The position numbers and the translations under genes were made by a program. A stretch of DNA of 64,000 nucleotides, from NCBI RefSeq assembly GCF_002572525.1, contig NZ_PDBS01000001.1, positions 62,001 to 126,000 of the forward strand. Direction: 5' to 3'. Numbering within the stretch: position 1 is the stretch's first letter; each line of letters starts with the position of its first letter. The notes beneath the pieces are model-generated. The model searched no databases. It was given only the letters and a program-made list of their open reading frames with translations, and was not told where the DNA came from. Of this stretch, positions 49,825 to 58,435 are shown in pieces. Source of the DNA: Natrinema sp. CBA1119 (GTDB taxonomy: Archaea; Halobacteriota; Halobacteria; Halobacteriales; Natrialbaceae).

Positions 49825-50595
49825 ATGACACGTCCCTCCAGACGGACATTGTTAGGTAGCACTGCGACGCTGATCGGTCTCTCGGCTGGCTGTATCGCCG
49901 ACGGCACCGGAAGTCCGACCGACGACGATGATGACCGGGACGATGCCGATGAAGGCTCGCCGGCCCCTGACAGTAACGAGAGCGACCCAAAGTCGGTCGG
50001 CGAGGACGGAGACATCGAGGATCTCCCGAACGGAGTGGCCGGTTACCGGACGCTAGCCTATCAGTACGGTTCGTCGTCGACGGAGTCCGACGTGGGGCTC
50101 CTCCGGGACGCCGACGACGCTGCGAACTGGCTCGAGGAACGATCCCCGTCCGACACCGAGTCGCTCGACGAGTTCGTCGACGAGACCGATTTCGAGACAT
50201 CAATCCTCGTCTCGCTCGAGTCTACTACGCCCACTCCGTGTTACGAGATAGACCTCGAGTCCATCGACGTCGTCGAAAGCGACGGTGAGGACGACACCGG
50301 TACCGACGGCGACGACGAAAGCGAGGGGGGAGGTGACGACGACGGTACCGACGAACTCGTCCTCGAGGCGGCGGTTCGGGACACGTCGGCCGAGGACGAG
50401 GTCTGTGCCCAGTCGATCGCGACCGTCGGCCGCCTGGTTCGGGTGACGTTCGAGACGGAACCGCTGACGACCATCTCGGCGACCATCGTCGGTCACGACG
50501 GCAGTACCTCGAGCGTCTCGATGGCCAGCGACAGTGCATCAGCATCCGAGAGCACGAGCGTCGATTCGGCATCGGGCAGCGGTAGCGATAGCTAA
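49825..50595 (+). CDS. Tat-exported lipoprotein of unknown function
   Basis: A 256-residue lipoprotein. The Tat signal 'RPSRRTLLGSTATLIGLSAGC' has the twin Arg and the lipobox Ser-Ala-Gly-Cys (Cys about 25). A Asp/Ser/Pro linker follows, then a domain with 'LRDADDAANWLEERSPSDTES', 'ETSILVSLESTTPTPCYEI' and 'CAQSIATVGRLVRVTFE'. Two cysteines in the mature part may pair. The tail is Ser/Ala/Asp-rich. Anchored to the outer face of the membrane. Family unknown. Confidence 0.75.
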   Translation: MTRPSRRTLLGSTATLIGLSAGCIADGTGSPTDDDDDRDDADEGSPAPDSNESDPKSVGEDGDIEDLPNGVAGYRTLAYQYGSSSTESDVGLLRDADDAANWLEERSPSDTESLDEFVDETDFETSILVSLESTTPTPCYEIDLESIDVVESDGEDDTGTDGDDESEGGGDDDGTDELVLEAAVRDTSAEDEVCAQSIATVGRLVRVTFETEPLTTISATIVGHDGSTSSVSMASDSASASESTSVDSASGSGSDS

Positions 50596-50628
50596 CCCGG
50601 CAACAGTAGGTGAACAGTCCTCGGTAAT

Positions 50629-50714
50629 CTATAGTAGTCACTGAAAGTCAATGCACACCTGATCGCACGATTGCGTTGCGATCAGTGTGTAAATCGTTTC
50701 AGTGGCTACTATAG
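50629..50714. mobile_element. 86-bp MITE-like palindromic element
   Basis: Terminal arms CTATAGTAGTCACTGAAA and TTTCAGTGGCTACTATAG match at 17 of 18 bases. An inner pair TGATCGCA/TGCGATCA (50660-50667/50677-50684) shares the same centre. The sequence resembles short IS-derived elements common in haloarchaeal genomes. It carries no gene and lies just downstream of the 50728 gene. It is non-autonomous if mobile. Confidence 0.7.
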
Positions 50715-50727
50715 CGCAGACTCGTAA

Positions 50728-51042
50728 TCATACCCAGTCGTGATCCTCGATGCCCTCGTAATGCTTCAGGCGACTGTCGATCTCCCAAGACTCCCAGCTG
50801 CATTCGTGGTAGAGGACGTCGGCGAGTTTGTCGAAGTTACTCTTGTTGAGTTCGATACCGCGGTTCCCGCGGTAGGTAATGTAGGGCTCGCTGCGAAGGT
50901 CGGCGTAGACATCACGCGCAGTCGGGTAGTCGCCATCGATTGCTGAGAGATTGAGGAGAGCTTCCTCTGTGATCGGTGTGCCCCACTTGTGTTTTGCTAT
51001 CATCGTCGCCAAGAGGGCGCATTTCACCGACGGCTTCTCCAT
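50728..51042 (-). CDS. small regulator-like protein of a mobile-type gene pair
   Basis: A 104-residue protein with an N-terminal helical part ('KCALLATMIAKHKWGTPIT', 'EALLNLSAIDGDYPTARDVY') and 'SEPYITYRGNRGIELNKSNF', possibly a winged-helix-like fold, ending His-Asp-Trp-Val. A TATA-like ATTTATATG (51065-51073, minus strand) lies ~27 bases before ATG 51042 and sets that start over the ATG at 51066. It is divergent from the HTH gene at 51135, the layout of regulator pairs on haloarchaeal plasmids and proviruses. Codon use is less GC-rich than its neighbours. Confidence 0.55.
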   Translation of the reverse strand: MEKPSVKCALLATMIAKHKWGTPITEEALLNLSAIDGDYPTARDVYADLRSEPYITYRGNRGIELNKSNFDKLADVLYHECSWESWEIDSRLKHYEGIEDHDWV

Positions 51043-51134
51043 ATCGGTGGATGAAACCACGTTCATATAAATCCAGTTAATCGGGGTTAACGCTAGTGGA
51101 AATACTTATAAACGCTCTGGCAGTGTTTCTCTGT

Positions 51135-51476
51135 ATGGGTAGTATGGAGTACGCGGCTGATCGGGGAGAGAAGAAGGAACTCCGGAAGGAGCACCCCAGT
51201 GGGTGGCTCTACCTCACTCAGCACGACGCTATCCCGATCCTTGTAGACGCGTTGCTCGATCTTCCGCCGAACCGCGAGTTCAACAAAACCGAATTCGCAG
51301 AGCACGCTGGCGTCACGCGCCAGACCGTCGGCAATTACACTGACATCCTACTTGAGGTCGAACTCATCGAGGAGGTTCCGGACACGTCTCCGCGTCGGTA
51401 CCGGGTTGCGGACAGTACCGTCGTCCGCGAACTCTTCGAGTTGAACAGCGCGCTCAACAGCGTCGGCGGCAAGTAG
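51135..51476 (+). CDS. helix-turn-helix regulator
   Basis: A 113-residue winged-helix protein: 'ILVDALLDLPPNREFNKTEFA', 'HAGVTRQTVGNYTDILLEVELIEEV' (turn and recognition helix) and 'RRYRVADSTVVRELFELNS'. A CTTATAAA box (51105-51112) sits ~27 bases before ATG 51135, fixing the start. It is divergent from 50728-51042, and the shared 90-base promoter contains GTTAATCGGGGTTAAC, with GTTAA repeated. The pair looks horizontally acquired. Confidence 0.78.
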   Translation: MGSMEYAADRGEKKELRKEHPSGWLYLTQHDAIPILVDALLDLPPNREFNKTEFAEHAGVTRQTVGNYTDILLEVELIEEVPDTSPRRYRVADSTVVRELFELNSALNSVGGK

Positions 51477-51854
51477 CAGTAGTCCGCGAGGAACGGGAGG
51501 AGTCGATAGGGGCCGAAATTCATCTGGACTCTAGAAGATTCAGTGGGATTGTTGGTAATTCAACGCGCTGAGTATACTTCGGTACCTGTCGATCCACTCC
51601 ACTCCGAAGGTGCGAATTTTGACTAGATTACTGAGGACTGTAAAAGGGTCTGAGTGCTATAGTAGCATTGGTAGTCAGCAAGTTCGGTTTCGAGTTTCCT
51701 GTTTAGCAGGGAACTTTTGGCAGAGTCTGTAGGGTTCGATAGACGCTCCGGTAATTACTTCGCCTGCACTGAATGAAAATTTCATAGATAACTCTGTGTG
51801 AATATGCCGCACTACTATCTACTGCTGACGGTTCGTGACAATTCGAGAACCCGA
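51477..51854. other. gene-free, AT-richer stretch
   Basis: About 380 bases. CTATAGTAGC at 51656 repeats the terminal sequence of the 50629 palindromic element but without a matching second arm. No gene recognised. It may be the eroded right flank of the accessory island. Confidence 0.45.
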
Positions 51855-52481
51855 TCACGGAGAGTATTCGGCTTCGGTCAGGCGGACGGCGAGGGTGTCT
51901 TCGACGTCTCGGAGATCGTACTCGGGGAGTTCGCCGCCGGTCCGGCGCACGTACAGCGGTTCGACGAGGCGATGGGTCGGCTCGGTGGACCTCGCTCGCT
52001 CGGCTTCGCCCGAGGCGGGGTCGTCCGTCACCTCACTCTCGTCTCCGCCCGTCGCGTCGGTCGTAGCGGTCGAATCACGGTCGGTCTCGGGACTCGACCC
52101 CGTTGGCTCGGTAGCACTACCGTCGTCCGGCTCGGTCCCCGCGCCGATCCGCTCGAGACCGTAGATCTTGCAGAACTCGGCCGTTTCCACCGGCTCGGTT
52201 TCGCCGTTTCGGAGCCGTTCAGCCAGCGGTCGCGAGAGCCACTCCGCGTCGCTGATACTGGGTTCCTGGACAAGCGCCTCGTCCACGAATCGCGTGAGAT
52301 ACCAGTTGAGGTCGTTCAACAACGAGACGGCAGCCCCGACGCTAACCGTCCGAACGGCGAGCGAGTTCTCGAACGGCCGCTCGAGGTTGTACGTCGCGAG
52401 AGCCTCGCGGGACGTCTCCCGGGAGAGCAGTTCGTACTGGAGATTGCTCCCGTCTTTGCCGACGAGACAGACGCGGGTCAC
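51855..52481 (-). CDS. DUF5804-family protein
   Basis: A 208-residue haloarchaeal protein. The N-terminus 'TRVCLVGKDGSNLQYELLSRETSREALATY' (in short, 'VCLVGKDGSNLQYELLSRE') and 'VSVGAAVSLLNDLNWYLTRF' match DUF5804. An acidic Ser/Thr linker (115-165) and 'LVEPLYVRRTGGELPEYDL' follow. The role is unknown. The gene is strand-consistent with thiI 290 bases upstream but is separated from it by the second repeat copy. Confidence 0.75.
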   Translation of the reverse strand: MTRVCLVGKDGSNLQYELLSRETSREALATYNLERPFENSLAVRTVSVGAAVSLLNDLNWYLTRFVDEALVQEPSISDAEWLSRPLAERLRNGETEPVETAEFCKIYGLERIGAGTEPDDGSATEPTGSSPETDRDSTATTDATGGDESEVTDDPASGEAERARSTEPTHRLVEPLYVRRTGGELPEYDLRDVEDTLAVRLTEAEYSP

Positions 52482-52591
52482 TGTATTGTGGTGGGTGCGA
52501 CGGTGTAATGTCGGTTTCGGCTTCTAGATGTGAATTCCAGTGGAGCGTATTCTCTCAGATACACAGCTTTCCATGGGACCACAACTGTGAT

Positions 52592-52719
52592 GAAAGCCCC
52601 TGGACGGCTCGAGTCGGGCGGCTCGCTGTGGTCCTCGGTCGCTCGTCCCTCGCTCCCTGCGGTCCTTGCATCGCCGTCCTTCCTCGACCCGCCCAGCCCC
52701 TTTCAGTCCCACCCAGCGG
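52592..52719 (-). repeat. dispersed ~128-bp repeat with imperfect terminal inverted repeats, copy 2
   Basis: Read on the minus strand it begins CCGCTGGGTGGGACTGAAAG and ends CAGGGGCTTTC, like copy 1 at 48429-48549. The ends again pair with the three-base GGG mismatch conserved. The interior differs, with a GAGCGAGGGACGAGCGACC segment. It sits between the DUF5804 gene and thiI, just past the thiI stop. Confidence 0.72.
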
Positions 52720-52769
52720 TGGTAAGCCAAGCGGTCTACGAGCGACGGGAAAGCAACGTATTCGAAGCA

Positions 52770-53948
52770 TCAGGGCTCGACCAGATCCGCGTTCTTCGCC
52801 GCTTCCTCGGCGCGCTCGAGCAAGTCGTCCGGCTCCGCCGCGAGCAGCGGCTCGAGGCGGGCGTTGGTCTCGACCTGATCGGGAGTGACTCGGTTACAGC
52901 CCGCGTCCATGGTCGAATCGGTGTAGGTCCCGATTTCGCGGGCCTGAGCGACGATATACTGTTTGTCGCGGGTGAGGAGGGGACGGTGGATCGGCAGTCT
53001 GGTCGTGCGACTGGTGACGCCGAGGTTTCGAACGGTCTGGCTGGACTTCTGGCCGGCGGCCTCGCCGGTGACGATGCCGTCCGCGTCGACGCGCTCGGCC
53101 AGCGTTTCGGCGGCGCGGTAGAAAAAGCGCCGCAGGGAGAGCATTCGGCCCTGCTCCATCTCGCTGACGAGGAGATCGACGGTCTCGCCGCCGGGAATCT
53201 CGTAGACCTGCATGCCGAAGTTCGGCGCGTACTCGGAGAGGATCCGGACCGTCTCGAGCGCGCGCGCCTCGTGGTCGATCCCGCCGTAGTCGCCGAGGTC
53301 GACGTAGGCCGGGATAACCGGGCTCCCGCGTTTCATCATCTCGTAGGCCGCGACGGGCGAGTCGATGCCGCCGCTGACCAGCGCGATGACCGGCTCCTGC
53401 GAGCCGAGCGGGAGGCCGCCGGGGCCGTCGACCTGCTCGAGGTAGATGAACGCCACGTCCTCGCGCACCTCGACGCCGAACGTGAGATCCGGATCGTCGA
53501 GGTCGACTTCGGGCTCGAACTCGTCCGCGACGGTCTCCCAGATAGCGGTGCCGGCCTCGCGGGCCAGCTCCTCGCTGTCGTAGGGGAGCGTCTTGTCCGA
53601 CCGGCGCGCGTCGACCGCGAACGTCCCGCCGTCGTAGTGCTCGCGAGCGGTCTCCTCTACGGCCTCGAGGATCCGCGCCTTCTCGATGCTGACGGTCAGG
53701 GCGGGACTCGCGGAGACGACGCCGAAAGTGTCCGCCGCGGCTGCGGTCGCCGCCTCGACGGCGTCCTCGCTCGTGTGAATCAGCGGCCGGTTCCACCGGC
53801 GCTCGACCTCGCCGGGAACCGATCGGTCGGCGAGGAGCGCCTCGAGGTTCTCCGCGAGGAGCCCCTCCATGTACCGCTTGACCCTGTTGCTCTTGGTGTT
53901 GACGTCCCCGTGACGGACGAGGACGGTGTCGGCTCCCGGCGGGTGCAT
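52770..53948 (-). CDS. thiI: tRNA sulfurtransferase ThiI
   Basis: A 392-residue ThiI, which puts 4-thiouridine into tRNA and can supply sulfur for thiamine. The N-terminal ferredoxin-like and THUMP domains (1-165) include 'VLVRHGDVNTKSNRVKRYME'. The PP-loop ATP site is 'ALVSGGIDSPVAAY' (about 185). 'GIVTGEAAGQKSSQTVRNL' is typical. The C-terminus has no rhodanese domain, as usual in archaea; the conserved Cys of 'DAGCNRVTPDQ' may take part in sulfur transfer. Complete. Confidence 0.93.
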   Translation of the reverse strand: MHPPGADTVLVRHGDVNTKSNRVKRYMEGLLAENLEALLADRSVPGEVERRWNRPLIHTSEDAVEAATAAAADTFGVVSASPALTVSIEKARILEAVEETAREHYDGGTFAVDARRSDKTLPYDSEELAREAGTAIWETVADEFEPEVDLDDPDLTFGVEVREDVAFIYLEQVDGPGGLPLGSQEPVIALVSGGIDSPVAAYEMMKRGSPVIPAYVDLGDYGGIDHEARALETVRILSEYAPNFGMQVYEIPGGETVDLLVSEMEQGRMLSLRRFFYRAAETLAERVDADGIVTGEAAGQKSSQTVRNLGVTSRTTRLPIHRPLLTRDKQYIVAQAREIGTYTDSTMDAGCNRVTPDQVETNARLEPLLAAEPDDLLERAEEAAKNADLVEP

Positions 53949-54023
53949 GGACTGTGCTAGTCGGCCGCGGCTATAAGGGGGTTACGAGGGGCGAATCGGT
54001 CTCGAACCGCTTCGGAGGGCGGG

Positions 54024-55283
54024 TCAGATGGCGGATTCCTCGACCGTCGGACTCAGGCTCCCCGTGTAGCTGTATATCCCGGCGACGAGAACCGCCCCGG
54101 CCAGCAGCGGAACGATCGCACTGAGCGCGTACAGCACATCGTAGCCGACCGCATTGGCGAAGGGCAGGGAAATCAGCGGGCCGAGTCCCCCGCCAACGTC
54201 GCCAAAGATGTTGTTGGTCCCCATCGCTCGACCCATCCGCTCCTCGGGCGTCAGATCCGCGAGGAGTGCAGTCAACGGGCCGCCGACGCCGCCCTGGCCC
54301 GCGCCGATCAACCCGCAGGCGAGGATGACGGCTCCGAACGAGGGTGCGACCGTGAGCACGACGAACCCGGCGCAACTGGTCGCGAGGAAGGCGAGCAGGA
54401 CGGGCATGCGAGCGCCGACGGCGTCGCTGATCTTCCCGCCCGAAATAGTGAAGACGGCTCCCGAGAGGGCGGAAACAGCCATCAACAGTCCGGACGTCCC
54501 CTGTTCGCCGTAGTCGATGCCGTAGCCCGCGAACTCGAGCGAGAGCGTCAGCGACTCGACCTCGAGGTAGAGGACGAGCGTCGAGAAGAGGACGCCGATG
54601 TACGCGAAGTAGAGCCCGAAGTTGACCAGGCCGACGGTGAGCGCGGGCAGGGTCGTCTCGAAGTCCCAGGGGCTGATCGACGAGTCGACCGACTCGACGT
54701 GCGTCTCGGGGACGATGAAGTAGGCGATAATACTCGCGAGGCCGGCGAAGGAGGCCGCGAGGACGAACGCAGCGACGTTGCTGTAGACTTCGCTGACGAT
54801 CCCGCCGAGCACCATCCCGGCGGGGAAGCCGAAGGTGATCCCGGCTCGGACGATACCCATGCTCGTTCCCCGCGAACTGGCCTCGCTGACATCGGCGGTG
54901 ATGGTGTAGGCCGTCGCGAACACGAGCGAACTGCCGATCCCCCACGTGACTCGCGCGACGACGAACCAGAGCTCCGGCATCGCGGATTCGATCGCGATCA
55001 CGTAGCCGAACGTCGCGAGCCCCTCGATCGCTAACCCGGCGACGAACGGTTTCCGGGTCCCGATCCGATCGACGAGGACGCCCGCGGGTCCGTTCGCGAC
55101 CAGCCGGGTCCAGCGGTTCGCCGAGAGGATGACGCCCACCATGAACGCCGAAATTCCCAGTACCTCGCCGAGATTCGGCAGGATGGGGAAGACGACGCCG
55201 CCACCGAAGCCGACGAAGAAGGTGCTCGCGACGACGGCGTAGACGACGGGGCGTTCGGTCGATTTCGAACTCGAGTCGGACAC
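54024..55283 (-). CDS. MFS transporter
   Basis: A 419-residue major-facilitator protein with about 12 helices. 'GVLVDRIGTRKPFVAGLAIEG' is the cytoplasmic motif A (Asp-Arg-x-Gly-x-Arg-Lys type) after helix 2, and 'GKISDAVGARMPVLLA' repeats it in the second half. 'DLTPEERMGRAMGTNNIFGDVG' is another cytoplasmic loop. It may export drugs or metabolites; the substrate is unknown. It stands alone. Confidence 0.9.
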   Translation of the reverse strand: MSDSSSKSTERPVVYAVVASTFFVGFGGGVVFPILPNLGEVLGISAFMVGVILSANRWTRLVANGPAGVLVDRIGTRKPFVAGLAIEGLATFGYVIAIESAMPELWFVVARVTWGIGSSLVFATAYTITADVSEASSRGTSMGIVRAGITFGFPAGMVLGGIVSEVYSNVAAFVLAASFAGLASIIAYFIVPETHVESVDSSISPWDFETTLPALTVGLVNFGLYFAYIGVLFSTLVLYLEVESLTLSLEFAGYGIDYGEQGTSGLLMAVSALSGAVFTISGGKISDAVGARMPVLLAFLATSCAGFVVLTVAPSFGAVILACGLIGAGQGGVGGPLTALLADLTPEERMGRAMGTNNIFGDVGGGLGPLISLPFANAVGYDVLYALSAIVPLLAGAVLVAGIYSYTGSLSPTVEESAI

Positions 55284-55420
55284 GGGCGGTCACTGCGTGT
55301 TTCGATTCGTAACGCCGTACGATTGCCCCGTTCTTGACTATTCCGACGGCACACGTGTGATGCCGGTTCCACTCGCTGACTTCCACGGATTCCGGTTCGA
55401 GAAAGAAACGCTGCGGCCGG

Positions 55421-56626
55421 TTAGAACGTCGAGAGCTCGCCCTCGATCACGCTGCGGGTGATCCCGGTGACGTCGGCGAGTTCGCGGTCGACGATCGCTT
55501 CGACATCGGCCTCGACGTCCGAGATCGCGACGCCGTCGTCGGTGACGACGTGCACGTCGGCGACGTGTGGCTGGTCGATGGGGCGGCCGATCTGGGAGAG
55601 GAGGCGCACGCGCAGGTCGCGGATCCCGTCCACGTCACCCACGACCTCCTCGGCGATCTGCGTCGAGAGCAGGTTGTAGATCTTCCCGATGTGGTTGACC
55701 GGGTTCTTCCCGCTGGTCGCTTCCATCGACATCGAGCGGTTGGGCGTGATGAGTCCGTTCGCGCGATTGCCCCGACCGACGGAGCCGTCGTCACCCTGCT
55801 CGGCGGAGGTGCCGGTGACGGTGAGGTAAATCGAGCCCTCCTCGTAGTCGTCGGCCGTATTGACGTGGACGTTGACCGCGCGGTCCGTATGCTCGCGCGC
55901 GACACCGTCGACGAACTCCCGGACGGACTCGACGGCCTCGATGTAGCCGTCCATGTTCGGGATGTACTCGTCGACCATCGCCGCGGCGACGGTGACGTCG
56001 ATCTCCTCGCCCTCGCGCTTGCCCATGATCTTCACGTCCGGACCGAGCGCCGGATTCTCCGCCGCGTACTCGCCGTTCAGTCGTCGCTCGGCCTCGAGGA
56101 CGATCTCCTCCGTCTCGGTCAGCGGCGCGTGGCCGACGCCGAAACTCGTGTCGTTGGCCATCGGGACGCTCACTTCGTCCTCGCCGAAGACCTCCTGTAA
56201 GTCGCCGCTACCCTCGCCGAGTTTCACGTCCACGACGACGTCCTCGCCGACGGTCAGCTGGGGGATGTTCTCCTCGAGGTACTCGCGGGCGGCCCGCAGC
56301 GCGATGGTCTCGGCGGGGATCGTCTGACCCTCGTAGTGTTTGGTCGCGCGGCCGACGATCAGCAGGTAGATGGGGTCGACGACTTCGCCGCCGCCGAAGG
56401 CCGGTGCCGCCTCGCCGGCGACGAGTTGCGTCTCGTCGGTGTTGAAGTGAAGCACTTCGCCGACTCGGTCGAGATACTCGCGTGCGAGCGCCCCCGCGAC
56501 GCTCTCGGCGATCCCGTCGCAGATGGAGTCAGGGTGTCCGATTCCCTTTCGTTCGACGATTTCGACTTCCTGGTCTTCGACCGCTTGCCGCTCGATAGAC
56601 TCGATCCGGATGTTCCGCTTACTCAT
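55421..56626 (-). CDS. S-adenosylmethionine synthetase (archaeal type)
   Basis: A 401-residue archaeal methionine adenosyltransferase. Landmarks: '[21 protein letters not shown]' (about 25-45), '[22 protein letters not shown]', '[15 protein letters not shown]', '[20 protein letters not shown]' and '[15 protein letters not shown]'. It makes SAM from methionine and ATP for methyltransferases and radical SAM enzymes. The archaeal family is distinct from bacterial MetK. Full length and typical. Confidence 0.96.
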   Translation of the reverse strand: MSKRNIRIESIERQAVEDQEVEIVERKGIGHPDSICDGIAESVAGALAREYLDRVGEVLHFNTDETQLVAGEAAPAFGGGEVVDPIYLLIVGRATKHYEGQTIPAETIALRAAREYLEENIPQLTVGEDVVVDVKLGEGSGDLQEVFGEDEVSVPMANDTSFGVGHAPLTETEEIVLEAERRLNGEYAAENPALGPDVKIMGKREGEEIDVTVAAAMVDEYIPNMDGYIEAVESVREFVDGVAREHTDRAVNVHVNTADDYEEGSIYLTVTGTSAEQGDDGSVGRGNRANGLITPNRSMSMEATSGKNPVNHIGKIYNLLSTQIAEEVVGDVDGIRDLRVRLLSQIGRPIDQPHVADVHVVTDDGVAISDVEADVEAIVDRELADVTGITRSVIEGELSTF

Positions 56627-56706
56627 TGACGGGAGTTGACGGACCGAGTTCGTATAACTTGCGGAAACAGATACGGCCCAGAAAATGCTTGCGGGTTATG
56701 TTGCTG

Positions 56707-57264
56707 TCAACTGCCAGTTTCTTCGGACTCGAGCAACAGCCCGAGATACGAGGTTCTGAGCTGGTCGTCGGGATCGAGACCCAGTCGCTCGAGCACGTCG
56801 TATGCGCCCTCGAGAGCCGCCTCGAGTTCGGTCTCCTCTCCGACGTCGGTCTCGACCTCAACGTACTCGCCGATGCCGTCGACCGAATCGAGGGTGACGG
56901 TGTAGCCCTCGAGCACGAAGCGCTCTCGGCCCTTGCGAACGGTCGCGGCGGGTTCGAAGCCGAGGTTCGATAGGATCGCGTCCATCGTCTCGCGGTCCGC
57001 GACGCTCGTCTCAACCTCTTTGCGGGTCTTGGACTCGTCGTCGACGAGCGGCCCCTTGTAGGTGACGCGGGTTTCATCGGGCGCATCTTCGGGTCGTTCC
57101 GAGCGAATACGCAACGCCTCGTCGGTCTCGGCGAACTCGCGGTGGGGCGCGTCGTAGTAGGTGTCGACCTGGACGACGGCACCGCGAGGCGTCGCCTCGA
57201 GGGCCTCGAGACGGTCGCGAACGGCCTCGAGATCGGCGGGGACCTTCACTTCGACCTCGTACAT
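56707..57264 (-). CDS. CYTH-domain protein (class IV adenylate cyclase/triphosphatase type)
   Basis: A 185-residue CYTH protein. The ExExK signature is 'YEVEVKVPAD' at the N-terminus. Conserved Arg, Lys and Glu residues of the triphosphate tunnel follow in 'EALRIRSE', 'TRVTYKGPLVDDESKTRKEVE', 'RERFVLEGYTVTLDSVDGIGEYVEVE'. The family includes thiamine triphosphatases and CyaB adenylate cyclases; the reaction here is not known. A TATA-like element 28 bases before ATG 57264 (minus strand) faces that of the FKBP gene. Confidence 0.88.
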   Translation of the reverse strand: MYEVEVKVPADLEAVRDRLEALEATPRGAVVQVDTYYDAPHREFAETDEALRIRSERPEDAPDETRVTYKGPLVDDESKTRKEVETSVADRETMDAILSNLGFEPAATVRKGRERFVLEGYTVTLDSVDGIGEYVEVETDVGEETELEAALEGAYDVLERLGLDPDDQLRTSYLGLLLESEETGS

Positions 57265-57352
57265 GGCCGGGGGGACGGACGGCGGTCGTAAGTATCGGTC
57301 GCTCTCGCCCGAAAACGTCGTACTTAAATGTAGACGGCCGGACGTACAACGT

Positions 57353-58330
57353 ATGACTGAGGATCAAGAGGCCGAGCTCGAGGAGCAGGCCGATGACGTC
57401 GACGAAGAAGCAGTCGAAGAAGCCGCCGACGAAGCCGAGGGGCTTCAAGAGGGCGACTTCGTCGAACTCGAGTACACCGCGTACACCGTCGAAGACGAAC
57501 AGCTGGTCGACACGACCGACCCCGAGGTCGCCGAGGAAGAGGGCGTCGACCAGGAGGGCCAGGAGTTCAAACCGCGAACGATCGTCGTCGGCGAGGGTCA
57601 CATCTTCGAGGCCGTCGAGGACGCGATCGTCGGCTCCGAACCCGGCGACTCCGGCACCGTGACCGTTTCAGCCGAGGACGCCTTCGGCGAGTACGATCCG
57701 GACGACGTCCAGACCGTCAGCGCCGAGAAGATCGACGAGGACGACCGCTACCCCGGTGCGAACGTCCAGATCGAGGGCGAACAGGGCTACATCAGCACGA
57801 TCATCGGCGGCCGCGCCCGCGTCGACTTCAACCACCCGCTGGCCGGCGAGGACGTCGAGTACGAGTACACCGTCACCGAGAAGGTCGACGATCGCGAGCA
57901 GCAGGCCGCCGGCCTGTTCGAGATGTACCTCGGGATGGAGCCCGAACTCTGGATCGACACGGACGAAGTCGAGGAAGAAGTTCCCGTCGAGCCCGACGAG
58001 GACGCGGACGACGATGACGAACCCGCAGAGCCCGAGTTCGAGACCGAAACCGTCGAGAAGGAGACGCTCTACCTCGAGGCCACGCCCCAGATGACGATGA
58101 ACCAGCAGTGGATGATGGGCAAACAGCAGATCGGTCAGGACATCATCGACAAGGTCGGCGTCGACCGCGTCATCGTCCAGGAAGTCATCGACGGTATGGG
58201 TGGCATGGGCATGGGCGGAATGATGGGCGGCATGGGCGGTATGGGCGGCGGCGACATCGAGGAAGCGCTCGAGGACGCCGACGTCGACGCCGACGAGATC
58301 GTCGAAGAGCTCGAAGGCGCGGAAGAGTAA
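57353..58330 (+). CDS. FKBP-type peptidyl-prolyl isomerase, SlyD-like, with Gly-Met tail
   Basis: A 325-residue isomerase-chaperone. After an acidic leader (1-30), the FKBP domain begins 'GDFVELEYTAYTVEDEQLVD' with the inserted-flap domain typical of SlyD. 'YPGANVQIEGEQGYIST' and 'RVDFNHPLAGEDVEYEY' follow. Residues ~215-285 carry an acidic linker and a helical C-terminal domain. The stretch 'GMGGMGMGGMMGGMGGMGG' (about 280-300) recalls chaperonin tails. ACTTAAAT 28 bases before ATG 57353 supports the start. Likely a folding helper in the cytoplasm. Confidence 0.9.
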   Translation: MTEDQEAELEEQADDVDEEAVEEAADEAEGLQEGDFVELEYTAYTVEDEQLVDTTDPEVAEEEGVDQEGQEFKPRTIVVGEGHIFEAVEDAIVGSEPGDSGTVTVSAEDAFGEYDPDDVQTVSAEKIDEDDRYPGANVQIEGEQGYISTIIGGRARVDFNHPLAGEDVEYEYTVTEKVDDREQQAAGLFEMYLGMEPELWIDTDEVEEEVPVEPDEDADDDDEPAEPEFETETVEKETLYLEATPQMTMNQQWMMGKQQIGQDIIDKVGVDRVIVQEVIDGMGGMGMGGMMGGMGGMGGGDIEEALEDADVDADEIVEELEGAEE

Positions 58331-58435
58331 CGCAGTCTGCGGCCGCTATCCATTCTGCAGGTCACGCCACTGACAGCCCCGAACGTGCGCGTCTCGCCTT
58401 TTTCGTCCGGGGAAACGTAGGGTCGGCCGACCACG

